36,553 nucleotides of DNA from VBCK01 sp035511515 (GCA_035511515.1 DATKFG010000116.1:1-36553); one strand, 5' to 3'; positions 6,239 through 15,048 are shown, counted from the first letter of the stretch. Numbers and translations are program-made. Notes: generated from the sequence alone by a model not told the origin.

Positions 6239-7720
6239 ATGTTGCAACGAGTATCGCCCCTGCCCTCCCTGACCGATAAGTCGCTGGTCAGGACGCAAGC
6301 GTATATCGATGGAGCCTGGATGGACGGTTCGGCCGGACGCTTTGACGTGCGCAATCCGGCCGACGGTGGAAAGCTGGCCGAAGTGGCCAACTGCGGTGCT
6401 CCCGACGCGGAGCGCGCGATCGCGGCGGCATCCCGAGCCTGGCCCGCCTGGAGGTCGCGCACCGCGAAAGACCGTGCGGCGATCCTTAAGCGCTGGAACG
6501 ACCTGATCCTGTCCAACGCCGATGACCTGGCCCGATTGATGACCGCGGAGCAAGGCAAGCCGCTGGCTGAATCGCGCGGCGAGATCACGTATGGGGCCAG
6601 CTTCGTGGAGTGGTTTGCCGAGGAAGGCAAGCGCGTCTACGGCGAGACGATCCCCCCGTTTGCGCCGGACAAGCGCTTGCTGGTGTTCAAGGAACCGGTT
6701 GGCGTGTGCGCCGCCATTACGCCCTGGAACTTCCCGAACGCGATGATCACACGCAAGGTGGCCCCGGCGCTGGCCGCCGGCTGCACCGTGGTGGTGAAGC
6801 CGGCCGAGCAGACGCCGCTGTCGGCGCTGGCGCTGGCCGAACTGGCCCACCGGGCCGGGATACCACCGGGAGCGTTGAACGTGCTGCCGTCCGATTCGAT
6901 TTACAGCATCGAGGTCGGCCGGGCGCTGTGCGACTCACCCACGGTGCGCAAGCTGTCGTTCACCGGCTCCACCGCGGTCGGCCGCATCCTGATGCAGCAA
7001 TGCGCGCCGACCTTGAAGAAGCTGTCGCTGGAGCTGGGCGGCAACGCGCCGTTCATCGTGTTCGACGACGCCGACCTGGACGCGGCGGTCGAAGGCGCCC
7101 TGGCCTCGAAGTACCGCAACACCGGTCAGACCTGCGTGTGCACCAACCGGTTTTACGCGCAGCAGGGCATCTACGACGAGTTCGTGCGCCGGCTCGCGCA
7201 GCGCGCCTCTGAGCTGAAGGTCGGCCCCGGGTTCGAGACCGGAGTGCAGCAGGGTCCGCTGATCGACGAGCAAGCGCTCGCCAAGGTTCAAGCTCACGTG
7301 GCCGACGCGGTCAGCAAGGGCGCACGCGTGGTCACGGGCGGGCACCGGCACGCGCTGGGGGGCACGTATTTCGAGCCGACCGTGCTGGCGGATGTGTCCG
7401 ACCAGATGCTGCTCGCGCGCGACGAAACCTTCGGGCCGGTCGCGCCGGTGTTTCGATTCCGCGACGAGGCCGATGTCGTCGAGTCGGCCAACAGCGTCGA
7501 GTACGGCCTGGCAGCCTACTTCTACGCGCGTGACGTCACGCGGGTGCTGCGCGTGGCCGAGCGGCTCGAGTTCGGGATCATCGGCATCAACACCGGGATC
7601 ATCTCGACCGAGGTCGCGCCGTTCGGAGGCGTGAAGCAGTCCGGTTTCGGGCGCGAGGGCTCGCACTACGGCATCGACGAATACCTGGTCGTCAAGTACG
7701 TCTGCCTCGGCGGCTTCTAA
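6239..7720 (+). CDS. gabD: NAD(P)-dependent succinate-semialdehyde dehydrogenase
   Basis: 493 residues, the usual length for the ALDH superfamily. It oxidises succinate semialdehyde to succinate, the last step of GABA degradation. Visible motifs are TPWNFPNAMITRKVAPALAAG (cofactor site), FTGSTAVGR (glycine motif), Glu265 in LELGGN (general base) and Cys299 in NTGQTCVCTNR (nucleophile). The second Cys two residues later is typical of GabD. MTAEQGKPLAESRGE also points to this subfamily. GGAGAAACGCC precedes the ATG. No GABA transaminase or regulator is nearby, so a related semialdehyde remains possible as substrate. Confidence 0.9.
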   Translation: MLQRVSPLPSLTDKSLVRTQAYIDGAWMDGSAGRFDVRNPADGGKLAEVANCGAPDAERAIAAASRAWPAWRSRTAKDRAAILKRWNDLILSNADDLARLMTAEQGKPLAESRGEITYGASFVEWFAEEGKRVYGETIPPFAPDKRLLVFKEPVGVCAAITPWNFPNAMITRKVAPALAAGCTVVVKPAEQTPLSALALAELAHRAGIPPGALNVLPSDSIYSIEVGRALCDSPTVRKLSFTGSTAVGRILMQQCAPTLKKLSLELGGNAPFIVFDDADLDAAVEGALASKYRNTGQTCVCTNRFYAQQGIYDEFVRRLAQRASELKVGPGFETGVQQGPLIDEQALAKVQAHVADAVSKGARVVTGGHRHALGGTYFEPTVLADVSDQMLLARDETFGPVAPVFRFRDEADVVESANSVEYGLAAYFYARDVTRVLRVAERLEFGIIGINTGIISTEVAPFGGVKQSGFGREGSHYGIDEYLVVKYVCLGGF

Positions 7721-7754
7721 GAGGAAAGTAAAAGAGCCTGGCGGGAAAGGGTCG

Positions 7755-7778
7755 GCGGCGCCTCGGACCAGGCGCCGC
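7755..7778. terminator. hairpin between convergent genes, possible bidirectional terminator
   Basis: The perfect stem CGGCGCCT/AGGCGCCG (7756-7763 with 7770-7777), extended by one G-C pair, has a 6-base loop. It sits between the ends of gabD and the convergent small exported protein gene. There is no T-run, so intrinsic termination is uncertain. Confidence 0.4.
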
Positions 7779-7795
7779 GGGTCTGTTGCGCCGCG

Positions 7796-8236
7796 CTACT
7801 TCAGCTTCAACTCCTGCAATAAGGCACCGCCGAGACTCTCGCGCACTTTCTCGCGGTCGACCGCGCCCTTGCTGGCGGAGTCCAACGATCCGAACACCTT
7901 TTTCACGATTGGATCGACTCGGTCGCGCAGACCATCCATCGCTGCCCAGTTCTTGTAAACGACCGTCAGGATGATGTCCGGCTCGTGGGGGTTGTGAGGA
8001 AACGCCTGGTACACCCCGTAATCGACAATCGCACCCGCTTTCTTCTGTTCTTCCATCAAGTGCTTGTACGGGCCGCTCAGGTACCTCATGTATTCGTCGA
8101 ACATTCCGTACTTGGTCCGGATGTAGCCAACCGACACGACGGTTCCCTCGGTGTATGGCCGTTCCTCCTCAGCCCAGACCGCCACCGTCCCACACAACAG
8201 CCCAAGCAGCATCAACCAGCGCGATACGGTACGCAT
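7796..8236 (-). CDS. small exported protein of unknown function
   Basis: 146 residues. A signal peptide (RWLMLLGLLCGTVAVWAEE, cleavage after VWA) is followed by about 120 residues. Features include YIRTKYGMFDEYMRYLSGP, an Asp/Tyr segment IVDYGVYQAFPHNPHEPDI and a polar helical C-terminus. The alternation of strand-like and helix-like stretches recalls dimeric alpha-beta barrel (NIPSNAP/ABM-like) proteins, but this is a guess. The start at 8236 has TTGGAGGAGAACG directly upstream; an earlier in-frame ATG at 8272 has no such site. No function is assigned. Confidence 0.7.
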   Translation of the reverse strand: MRTVSRWLMLLGLLCGTVAVWAEEERPYTEGTVVSVGYIRTKYGMFDEYMRYLSGPYKHLMEEQKKAGAIVDYGVYQAFPHNPHEPDIILTVVYKNWAAMDGLRDRVDPIVKKVFGSLDSASKGAVDREKVRESLGGALLQELKLK

Positions 8237-8463
8237 CGTTCTCCTCCAATGACTCGTTAAATCAGACTTCATGATGTAGCGCTACGGGCGCTCGCTCGTT
8301 GCCTGCCCCGCGCGCCGAGGGTGTAATCCAATTCCAATGAGACTGTCAAGGGTTTATACCGCGCGCGGTCCCCACGGAACCCTTGCCTTCCGCTAACACT
8401 TTCGCTTGCCGGGTGTGTACAGGACTTCGACCTCCAAGTGAGTGCTTCCCTGCGGGCGCGTCG

Positions 8464-8495
8464 AAAAAAGGGGGGCCCGACCGAGCCCCCTTTCA
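8464..8495 (-). terminator. rho-independent terminator of the sedolisin gene
   Basis: Read on the minus strand: stem GGGGGC/GCCCCC (8490-8485 with 8476-8471), flanked by AAA and followed by a run of six T (8469-8464). It begins about 25 bases after the stop of the S53 peptidase gene. Confidence 0.8.
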
Positions 8496-8517
8496 TCGAA
8501 AACAAGTTGCGGTCGAC

Positions 8518-10632
8518 TCAGTCGTGGCCGCCCAAAGCATTCAGAAAGGCCGGCACGTATGGCACGCCCAGCCCGGTCACGTTGTCATAGCCGGGGGTCG
8601 TGAGCAGCGAGGTTTCCGCGCCCTCGATCACGGCGGTCCCCGTCGCATCCGGCTCCGAATTGATCGTATACACGCGAACCAGCCCGCCGAGGCGGTGCAC
8701 CAGAGCAGCGGTGGGCGAAGACGGTGCGTCGATGTCGTTGACGGCGTGCGTAAACGTGCCCGCGTTCCCCCTCGGTACGCGGTAGAGCGCGGGTGTCACA
8801 AATCCTACCGGTCCGCGGCCGTGCGCCTTGCGCTGCTGGTCCACGAGCGCTATCACACCTGCAAACAGCGGCGACGACAGGCTCGTGCCGCCGATGCCGC
8901 CTTCGCAGTACTCGGTCGTTGAGTCGATCGGCGTGCAGCCGAGGTTGGCCTGGGGGTTGGCGGAGGTCGTGTAGGTCATGCCGAACAGGAAGCCGGTGAT
9001 CGGGTCGCCGACCATCGAGATGTCGGGGATCACCCGGCGCTCCGGCAGCAGCGTCACAAGCAGCCCCGAGTCGAGCGCCGTCTGCGACGCGAGGGCGTTC
9101 GGTACGGTCCCGTTCTGGTAATCCGGCTGAAAGAAAAGCAGGCTGGTGCCGCCGCCGGATGAAGCGTAGTACGCGAAGGCGCCCCAGCTCGCCCCGGTGA
9201 CCGAGGAGCCATCAGGACTAATCACGGGGCTTGTCAATGCGGCTCGGACGTTGCCCCACCCCCACTCCTGCTTCGTTCCGTTCGCGTTCAGTGCAAGGCT
9301 GGTGCCGCCCACCGCGGTGACGAGTGGGCTCGTCGCAGGCCAGCTGCCCTGCGCGATCTGGTTTCCGGCCGGAATGTTGTCGCCCAGATCTCCGCTCGAA
9401 AACAGCACCGTGATGCCTTCCGCGGCCGCCTGCTCGTGCGCGGCGAGGTCGGCCAGGATCAGCGCCGCCCCGACGTCCTCGGAATCGTAGCCGTAGCTGT
9501 TCGTCAGGATATCCGCGACCTGGTTGTTGATGGCCGCATAGAAAGCGTCCGGAAGTCCCTGGCTGCAGTCCGCGCCGCCGATATAGACGATCGTGGCGCC
9601 CGGCGCCATGCTGTGCACGGACTCGATGTCGAGCGACTCTTCCGTGTACCAGCCCTGAGGTCCGCACGGGTCGGTAGCCGGTACGTTGTAAATCCCGGCC
9701 GGAATGATCTGGCTGAAGTTGGCGGAAGTGAACGGTGGCAGTCCGTGCCGGCTGGCGTAGGTATTGATGTCGGAGAAGATGGTTGGCGATGCGAATGCGT
9801 CGACGACGCCGACCCGAACGCCGCTGCCGTCGCGCGTCGTTTTGTCGACACCGTACGCGGCGCGCAGCTGCTGCGGTGTGTAACCGCAGATCGCCCACGG
9901 CACCGTACCCGATGCACCGTACGGCGTTGGCGCCGGTGAGACCGAGGCTACGTGGTCGCTCCAGTACGTACTGCAGAAGGCCAGGGGGGCGGTCGGCGCC
10001 GGGGGTGGCGCGTTCGGATCTTCACCTGCCCTCCGGTAGAGCGGGTGCACGAGCGCGCGGGTGTCGTCGATGTTCGCGTAAACGACCAGATCCGCAAGCT
10101 TGTCCGGTAGCACGGGCCGCGTGTCTTGAGCGCGCAGCGTCTTGCCTCTGTACGAATAGTAGTTCTGGGTAACCTGGAAGGCCTCGTTGACCTGGCCGAC
10201 CGTGCCCATGAATTTGACGTACAGCGGGCTTTCAGTCGGAACCGCGGTCAGTCCGTGCTGGGCCAGAACGTCCGCCACCGCCTGCACGTCGCCGGCGGTC
10301 GGGGCGAACTGGGCCCGGAACTGGGCCGACGTCAGGAAGTGGCCGTACTGGCTGCTGGCCGGATCGTAGAGCTGCTTGATGAGTTGCACGAGGGCCGTCT
10401 CGTTGTGCAGCTTCAAGTGCAGTGCGATCGTGACCTGCTGGTTTTCATCGGCGGGCGCTACCTTCGTTGCCCGATGCACCCACGGCGAGTGCGCAGACCC
10501 GGACTCCGCCCAGGCAGTCATTGTTGCAGCGAGCGCAAGACCCGCGACCACCCAAGTTCGCGCAATTGCGATTCGGCTCGATCTAGCGAGCGATTCAGGC
10601 AGTTCTGCTTGAGCGTTGTTCGGCGTTCTCAT
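8518..10632 (-). CDS. sedolisin (S53) serine-carboxyl peptidase with propeptide
   Basis: 704 residues. A signal peptide (about 20-43) is followed by a Pro-kumamolisin activation domain (about 50-200). The S53 catalytic domain (about 240-704) has Glu331 and Asp335 in YTEESLDIES, the oxyanion-hole Asp415 in FSSGDLGDN and the nucleophile Ser584 in GGTSLSSPLFAGV. A C-terminal calcium-site segment GYDNVTGLGVP is present. Such enzymes are secreted and usually work at acidic pH. GGAGGAGTCG lies just upstream of the ATG. The gene is monocistronic with its own terminator. Ser-584 lies in GGTS rather than the commoner SGTS, which is acceptable in the family. Confidence 0.92.
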   Translation of the reverse strand: MRTPNNAQAELPESLARSSRIAIARTWVVAGLALAATMTAWAESGSAHSPWVHRATKVAPADENQQVTIALHLKLHNETALVQLIKQLYDPASSQYGHFLTSAQFRAQFAPTAGDVQAVADVLAQHGLTAVPTESPLYVKFMGTVGQVNEAFQVTQNYYSYRGKTLRAQDTRPVLPDKLADLVVYANIDDTRALVHPLYRRAGEDPNAPPPAPTAPLAFCSTYWSDHVASVSPAPTPYGASGTVPWAICGYTPQQLRAAYGVDKTTRDGSGVRVGVVDAFASPTIFSDINTYASRHGLPPFTSANFSQIIPAGIYNVPATDPCGPQGWYTEESLDIESVHSMAPGATIVYIGGADCSQGLPDAFYAAINNQVADILTNSYGYDSEDVGAALILADLAAHEQAAAEGITVLFSSGDLGDNIPAGNQIAQGSWPATSPLVTAVGGTSLALNANGTKQEWGWGNVRAALTSPVISPDGSSVTGASWGAFAYYASSGGGTSLLFFQPDYQNGTVPNALASQTALDSGLLVTLLPERRVIPDISMVGDPITGFLFGMTYTTSANPQANLGCTPIDSTTEYCEGGIGGTSLSSPLFAGVIALVDQQRKAHGRGPVGFVTPALYRVPRGNAGTFTHAVNDIDAPSSPTAALVHRLGGLVRVYTINSEPDATGTAVIEGAETSLLTTPGYDNVTGLGVPYVPAFLNALGGHD

Positions 10633-10850
10633 CGACTCCTCCTCGAGTAACGGTACGAGTGCTCAGCAGGCTACGCGCGCTCTATTTGCCCGGCAAGCTA
10701 GGAACGCTTGCCCATGTGGCCCCCGCGGTTGTCGAGCGCAGTCGCCAAGGGCGAACGGTGATGTCGCTGCGGGATCATGCAATAACTTGAAGAATCACGG
10801 GGTTGTCACGAGTGCGGGACGATAGGAATCGTTTAGGATTCGTACCGCTT

Positions 10851-10924
10851 GCGGGCGTCGTATAACGGCATTACCCCAGCTTCCCAAGCTGGTGACGAGG
10901 GTTCGACTCCCTTCGCCCGCTCCA
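10851..10924 (+). tRNA. tRNA-Gly (anticodon CCC)
   Basis: 74 bases with an encoded CCA end. Acceptor arms GCGGGCG and CGCCCGC pair fully. The D-arm is GTAT-loop-TTAC, the anticodon stem CCAGC/GCTGG encloses TTCCCAA (anticodon CCC), and the T-arm AGGGTTCGACTCCCT is canonical. It closely matches the known Gly-CCC sequence pattern. Confidence 0.95.
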
Positions 10925-10926
10925 GC
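10877..10926 (+). repeat. left copy of tRNA-Gly 3'-half direct repeat (att-like)
   Basis: These 50 bases, covering the anticodon arm to just past the CCA end, recur at 14401-14450 with a single mismatch (C/T in the anticodon). Duplication of a tRNA 3' half is the usual trace of site-specific integration into a tRNA gene. Confidence 0.8.
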
Positions 10927-10928
10927 CG

Positions 10929-11026
10929 TCACGTTGCCCGGCTTGATGCCCCGGTGCAGCACGTTGCGCTCGTGCGCGTAGGCCACGGCTTGAGCCGGGG
11001 CGAGCGCGATCTGCGTCGCCTGACCG
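10929..11026 (-). pseudogene. 98-bp fragment of a Ser/Thr kinase gene (HRD region)
   Basis: This stretch aligns without gaps to 18850-18947 inside the kinase-HDOD-GAF gene, with 7 mismatches in 98 (about 93% identity). It encodes the catalytic-loop region AYAHERNVLHRGIKPGNV, but the catalytic Asp of HRD has become Gly and nothing else of the kinase is present. It starts 5 bases after the tRNA-Gly CCA end. It is a non-functional remnant, either of a second kinase gene once adjacent or of a recombination with the gene at 16802-19366. Confidence 0.85.
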
Positions 11027-11029
11027 CGG

Positions 11030-11056
11030 CCCCTCTCCCGCTGCGCGGGAGAGGGG
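11030..11056. repeat. REP-like palindrome
   Basis: The perfect inverted repeat CCCCTCTCCCGC-TGC-GCGGGAGAGGGG is the core shared by the repeats at 1, 24651, 24727, 32247 and 36464. This copy lacks the CTCACCCC terminal parts. It lies 31 bases downstream of the S8 peptidase stop and may act as a transcript end. Confidence 0.85.
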
Positions 11057-11086
11057 TGCTGTTCTCGAAGAGAGGAGTCCTGGTCT

Positions 11087-14000
11087 CTAGTCGCCCCCAC
11101 CAACCCGCAGCAGGTTCACCTGCGAGCCGGAGCGGTTGTCCTCCGTGACAATCATCAGTCCCAGTGCCGGGGTCTTAGCGAATTGACCCGGCACGATCTG
11201 AACCGGTACCGACGCCGTCGTCTTCGGTGCCACCGGAATGAACAAGGCGTTCGAGATGGCCGGATTGAACGCGTCGAACGAGGCGATGCCCGGCACAGAA
11301 GCGGCGGTCGTATCGAAGTTATTGAAATAGTTGACCTGGTAGCTGAAGCTCGAGTTCGACGGCGACAGCCCGAGCATCGAAGCGAACACCGGCATCAGCA
11401 CGGTCGAGCCGTCGGTCGGCGCATCGGCGAAGAAATCGATCGCGGCCGCACCGGTTTTCAGGTTCACCACCGCTACCGCCATCTCGCCGTTGAAGCTGTT
11501 CCCGGTGGTCAGCCACCCGAGATCGGCCCCGATCACGTCGTAGTCGGGAACACCGTTGCCGTTCGTATCGATCAGGATGTCGAACTCGCCGGCCGTCGGA
11601 CTCGAGAATCGGTCGAACGTGTTCACGGCGAACACCAGCAGGCTATCGGTCGCCGACACCGGATTGGTCTGCACCCCAACTGCGCGCACGTCGAAGAACC
11701 TTATGCCCTGCCTCGTGCCGGAAAGTCCCCAGGCATAGAAGTCGGCGTTGCCGGTGATTGCCCCGTTATGGTTGGACAGGCGCACCATGCTTTGCGGGTG
11801 GCGCGGCGTCAATGCGCCGTTTAGCGACGCCCGTAGGGCCGAGCGCGCGCGCGGCACCAGGTAGTACGGCACGCGCAGCGAGATCCCGTGATTCATCGAC
11901 GGGCTGGCGGGTGTGAACGTCAGGAAGCCGGCAACTTCCTGGAATACATCATTGCCGGCGGCGTCGTGCGTGCTACCGACCGTGGCGGCCGGCACCGACA
12001 GAGTGACGCTCAGCGGCGCCTCGCCGTGCCCGCCGACCGTCACCGAAGATTGGCTCAAGGTGATCGTGTGCGGCGCCCCGCCGGTTGCCGTTGCCGTTAC
12101 GCTGAACGTGATCGACGACTCGCCACGGTTCTGCACCTGTAATTGCTGCGAAGCCTGGAAGTCTCGCGTGAATTCGGCAAAGCCGAACGACACCGAGTTC
12201 GCGAACGGATGGCTCTGTGGGATCACGACCGCCTGGGTGCGCGTGGCCCCGACCGGCTGGACCAGGCCGGCCCCTTCGATCCGTGGCGCGTAGTCGACGA
12301 GCTGCGCCGGATCGGCCGTCTCGACAACAGCCGCCGCCAGTTGCTCCCCATTCCACTCCGGGTGCGCCTGACGCGTCAGCACACCGACGCCCGACACGTG
12401 CGGGGTCGCCTGCGAAGTTCCCGATATGGTCGCCGGCCCGTTGCCGGTGCCGATCCCGGTCGATACGACCGAGACGCCCGGCGCTGTCACGCTCGGCTTC
12501 AACACGCTGTCGACCCAGCGCGGCCCACCCGAGCTGAAGCCGGCAGCCGCCCGGAATCCGGGATTCGCGACCGACGCTGCAGCAAGCGTTGCCGTGCCGC
12601 CCGCTGCAGCGACCAGATCGGCTTCGTCGCTCGTCTGTATTCCCAGGAACGGGATCGTCACCGTAAACGCTTGGCCCGTATCCGGATTCGAGGTGATCTG
12701 CCCTTCGAACGGCGGATAACCCGGCCCGTTGTTGATCATCGCCACCGCCGCGGCTCCTGCCATTTGGCCATAGATCGGTTTGGCGACGCGGGAGCAGATT
12801 CCACGTACGACGACCACCAGCTTTCCGGTCACACCCGCGGCCGTGTATTCGGCGGGATCGCAGCCCAGTGAAATGCCGTTCGACCCCGTTCCCTTCGTAT
12901 CTGGCAGCACGAAGACCGGTAGCGCGGTCGTGGGCAATGCCAAGCCGTTCGAGTCCTGCGCCACGATCGGCGTGCCCGAACTCAAGGTCACGGTGGCGCC
13001 TGGAAAGCTCGGATGGGCGTCGGTAGCGGCCGCCGCGATCGTTCCGTCGCCCGCGGCCGGAGATCCCAGCACGTAGGGCTGCGGGCCCGCGTTGCCGGCC
13101 GCCGCCACCACGATGATGCCGGCGTTGGCCGCGTTGGTCGATGCGACCGAGTCAGCCGTATCGGGCGGGCCCTCGTCGGCTCCCAGCGACATGCTGATCA
13201 CGTCCATGTCGTGCTGCACGGCCCAGTCGATCCCGTCGACCACGACGGCGGTTGACGCCGACCCAGCGCAGCCGAACACGCGCACCGCGTACAGGTCGGC
13301 CCTCGGAGCGACGCCTGGCCCGATGGTGAAATTCTGCGGCGCGCCGTAGATCGAGCTGTTGTACGGTCCCGGATATGTAGACCCGGCCGAGGTGACGCCG
13401 AATCCAGCCGCGGTACCTGCAACGTGACTGCCATGACCATTGCAGTCGAGCGGGTTCGGATCCGGCATCGGGGTCTTCTTCGCTGGATCGGTCGAGCTGT
13501 CGTCGTAGTTGTCCCCGACCAGATCGGTTCCGCCCTTCACTTTCGGAGCGTTCGGACCAAAGAGCGCGGGATCCGCAGGTAGCGTATCGGCGGCTTGCGC
13601 GGCGGCAAATGCCGCCGTCGTTCCGGGTCCCCCGAAGTTGGCATGCGTGTAGTCCACCCCGGTATCGATGATCGCGATCTTGATGTGCTCGCCGCGCAAC
13701 CCGTCCTCACCGTTCCACGCAGTGGGCGCGCCGATAAAGGGCACGCTGACGATATTGCTCAGGTGGTATCTGCCGACCGGCAGTACCTTGACGACGCCGG
13801 GCATGGTGGCCAGTGCTCCCACCTGGCGCGAATCGATCTCGACCTTGATGCCGTTCAGCGCGCTGTGGAAATTCCCGAGCACCTTGCCGCCGTGCGCTTC
13901 AATGGCGGGCCGCACTGATTCGTGCTGGCTCGATACGCGCTGTTCTATCGAAGCGCGGTCGGCGTCGTTGATCGCACGGGTCGGCGACTTCGCGCGCGCC

Positions 14001-14212
14001 GTCGCAATCGAGTCTTCGGACATCACTACAACCACCTGCACCTTTTGCGGCGCGTGCAGCGCCGCGATGCGCGAGGCATCAATGTGCGCCGTTCCGTTGT
14101 AAGCCCGAAATCGCTCGCTCGCGTTTTGCGCCGATGCCGGACCCGAAACGCCAGTGGAAACGATAAAAGCAGACGCGGCCAGAACGGCCGCCGGGATACG
14201 CATCTTCGACAT
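11087..14212 (-). CDS. secreted subtilisin-family (S8) serine peptidase with PA domain
   Basis: 1041 residues. Order: signal peptide (1-28, ending ASAQ), an inhibitor_I9-like prodomain (about 55-150), and the S8 catalytic domain with Asp183 (IIDTGVDYTH), His260 (NGHGSHVAGT) and Ser600 (SGTSQATPHVSG). A PA domain is inserted between His and Ser (about 430-545). A Fn3-like region follows (about 690-790), then a C-terminal segment with IDTNGNGVPDYD resembling a calcium site. The plan is that of Vpr/lactocepin-type extracellular peptidases. The start at 14212 has GGAGGAGAAG upstream; the longer frame to 14281 lacks one. The gene lies entirely between the two tRNA-Gly repeats. Confidence 0.92.
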   Translation of the reverse strand: MSKMRIPAAVLAASAFIVSTGVSGPASAQNASERFRAYNGTAHIDASRIAALHAPQKVQVVVVMSEDSIATARAKSPTRAINDADRASIEQRVSSQHESVRPAIEAHGGKVLGNFHSALNGIKVEIDSRQVGALATMPGVVKVLPVGRYHLSNIVSVPFIGAPTAWNGEDGLRGEHIKIAIIDTGVDYTHANFGGPGTTAAFAAAQAADTLPADPALFGPNAPKVKGGTDLVGDNYDDSSTDPAKKTPMPDPNPLDCNGHGSHVAGTAAGFGVTSAGSTYPGPYNSSIYGAPQNFTIGPGVAPRADLYAVRVFGCAGSASTAVVVDGIDWAVQHDMDVISMSLGADEGPPDTADSVASTNAANAGIIVVAAAGNAGPQPYVLGSPAAGDGTIAAAATDAHPSFPGATVTLSSGTPIVAQDSNGLALPTTALPVFVLPDTKGTGSNGISLGCDPAEYTAAGVTGKLVVVVRGICSRVAKPIYGQMAGAAAVAMINNGPGYPPFEGQITSNPDTGQAFTVTIPFLGIQTSDEADLVAAAGGTATLAAASVANPGFRAAAGFSSGGPRWVDSVLKPSVTAPGVSVVSTGIGTGNGPATISGTSQATPHVSGVGVLTRQAHPEWNGEQLAAAVVETADPAQLVDYAPRIEGAGLVQPVGATRTQAVVIPQSHPFANSVSFGFAEFTRDFQASQQLQVQNRGESSITFSVTATATGGAPHTITLSQSSVTVGGHGEAPLSVTLSVPAATVGSTHDAAGNDVFQEVAGFLTFTPASPSMNHGISLRVPYYLVPRARSALRASLNGALTPRHPQSMVRLSNHNGAITGNADFYAWGLSGTRQGIRFFDVRAVGVQTNPVSATDSLLVFAVNTFDRFSSPTAGEFDILIDTNGNGVPDYDVIGADLGWLTTGNSFNGEMAVAVVNLKTGAAAIDFFADAPTDGSTVLMPVFASMLGLSPSNSSFSYQVNYFNNFDTTAASVPGIASFDAFNPAISNALFIPVAPKTTASVPVQIVPGQFAKTPALGLMIVTEDNRSGSQVNLLRVGGGD

Positions 14213-14400
14213 CTTCTCCTCCAACGCCGGTGATATTGCCGCGTGCTTTTGATCCGGGTTAGTGCCGCCAAAACCGCGCAAGGTTCAAAAGCGAAGATGT
14301 CCGGGTGTCGCGCGTATCGGGATGGGGAACAACACCCAGCTCATTCTGCCCGCGCTTTGCGTGTCGACCAGATTCGTGGGACGGTCGAACCCTGGGCTCG

Positions 14401-14450
14401 CAGCTTCCTAAGCTGGTGACGAGGGTTCGACTCCCTTCGCCCGCTCCAGC
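14401..14450 (+). repeat. right copy of tRNA-Gly 3'-half direct repeat (att-like), tRNA remnant
   Basis: It repeats 10877-10926 with one mismatch and includes the T-arm, acceptor 3' strand and CCA. The 5' half of a tRNA is absent upstream, so this is not a tRNA gene. It is best read as the distal attachment site or scar of an element integrated at tRNA-Gly(CCC). Confidence 0.82.
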
Positions 14451-15048
14451 GCATGCTGCTGGGCTTGCAATGATGCAGGCTTTTTCTTCGACCACTTGGT
14501 TTTGCCCCAATCCGGGAGTTCAATGCCGTCCGGACTAGCGTGCCGCGAACGTGCCGAAGCGCTATCGGGCAGTGCGGAAATTCAGAGACGCCTCGGAAGT
14601 GTCGAAGTGTCGGCTTAGCCGACACTTCGTTTGCCTTTACATCCTCTGATGCGATTGCCGCCTAAAGCCAACCTAATGCTGGAGGAAGCGATCACCTCGT
14701 CCTTGGTATGAGCCGCGTCGTCTTGCGGACAGTGTTTCCGTCTTTGAGAATGGGAGTCCTGCGTTTAAAGGACCCTTAAGTCAAGTGGACCGCCACAGTT
14801 TGTCGACTGCCAGCGCTTGGCCTGACGGCGCTTCTTATATCAGCACAGGAGGTTGCGTCGAACCGCGTGACTGGACGGGGTAGCGCTTCAGTTTCATGAT
14901 TTCGGATTGCCCATGGCCATCGGGCAAACGCATTTGACGCTCTCGATGGCTGGGCAGGACTGTGGATGGCTCGCCGAAGAGCACTGCGCTCCAGGTGGGC
15001 ATGAGCGATAGCGGCGTCGGTGCCCAATGACGTACGAGGAGGGCAATC
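14451..15048. other. intergenic region without recognisable gene
   Basis: About 600 bases between the tRNA remnant and the lipoprotein gene. It contains one strong hairpin (14603-14629) and no open frame with convincing codon structure or a ribosome-binding site. Minus-strand frames reaching into the lipoprotein gene (for example 14835-15131) match nothing I recognise. The G+C content looks lower than in the flanking genes, fitting a site of past insertions. Confidence 0.5.
14603..14629. terminator. orphan hairpin, possible terminator
   Basis: The perfect 13-bp stem CGAAGTGTCGGCT/AGCCGACACTTCG has a single-base centre and is followed on the plus strand by TTTGCCTTT. No gene ends just before it on either strand. 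It could be a leftover terminator of lost DNA or a recombination site. Confidence 0.35.

Noticed and set aside
10795..11103. 102-codon minus-strand frame containing AHERNVLHRGIKPGNV
   Set aside because: It runs through the tRNA-Gly gene and a REP palindrome. Only a 98-base kinase scrap inside it is gene-derived, so it is a pseudogene fragment and not a gene.
14401..14450. Second tRNA-Gly gene
   Set aside because: Only the 3' half is present (from the anticodon arm on), with a changed anticodon base and no matching 5' acceptor strand.
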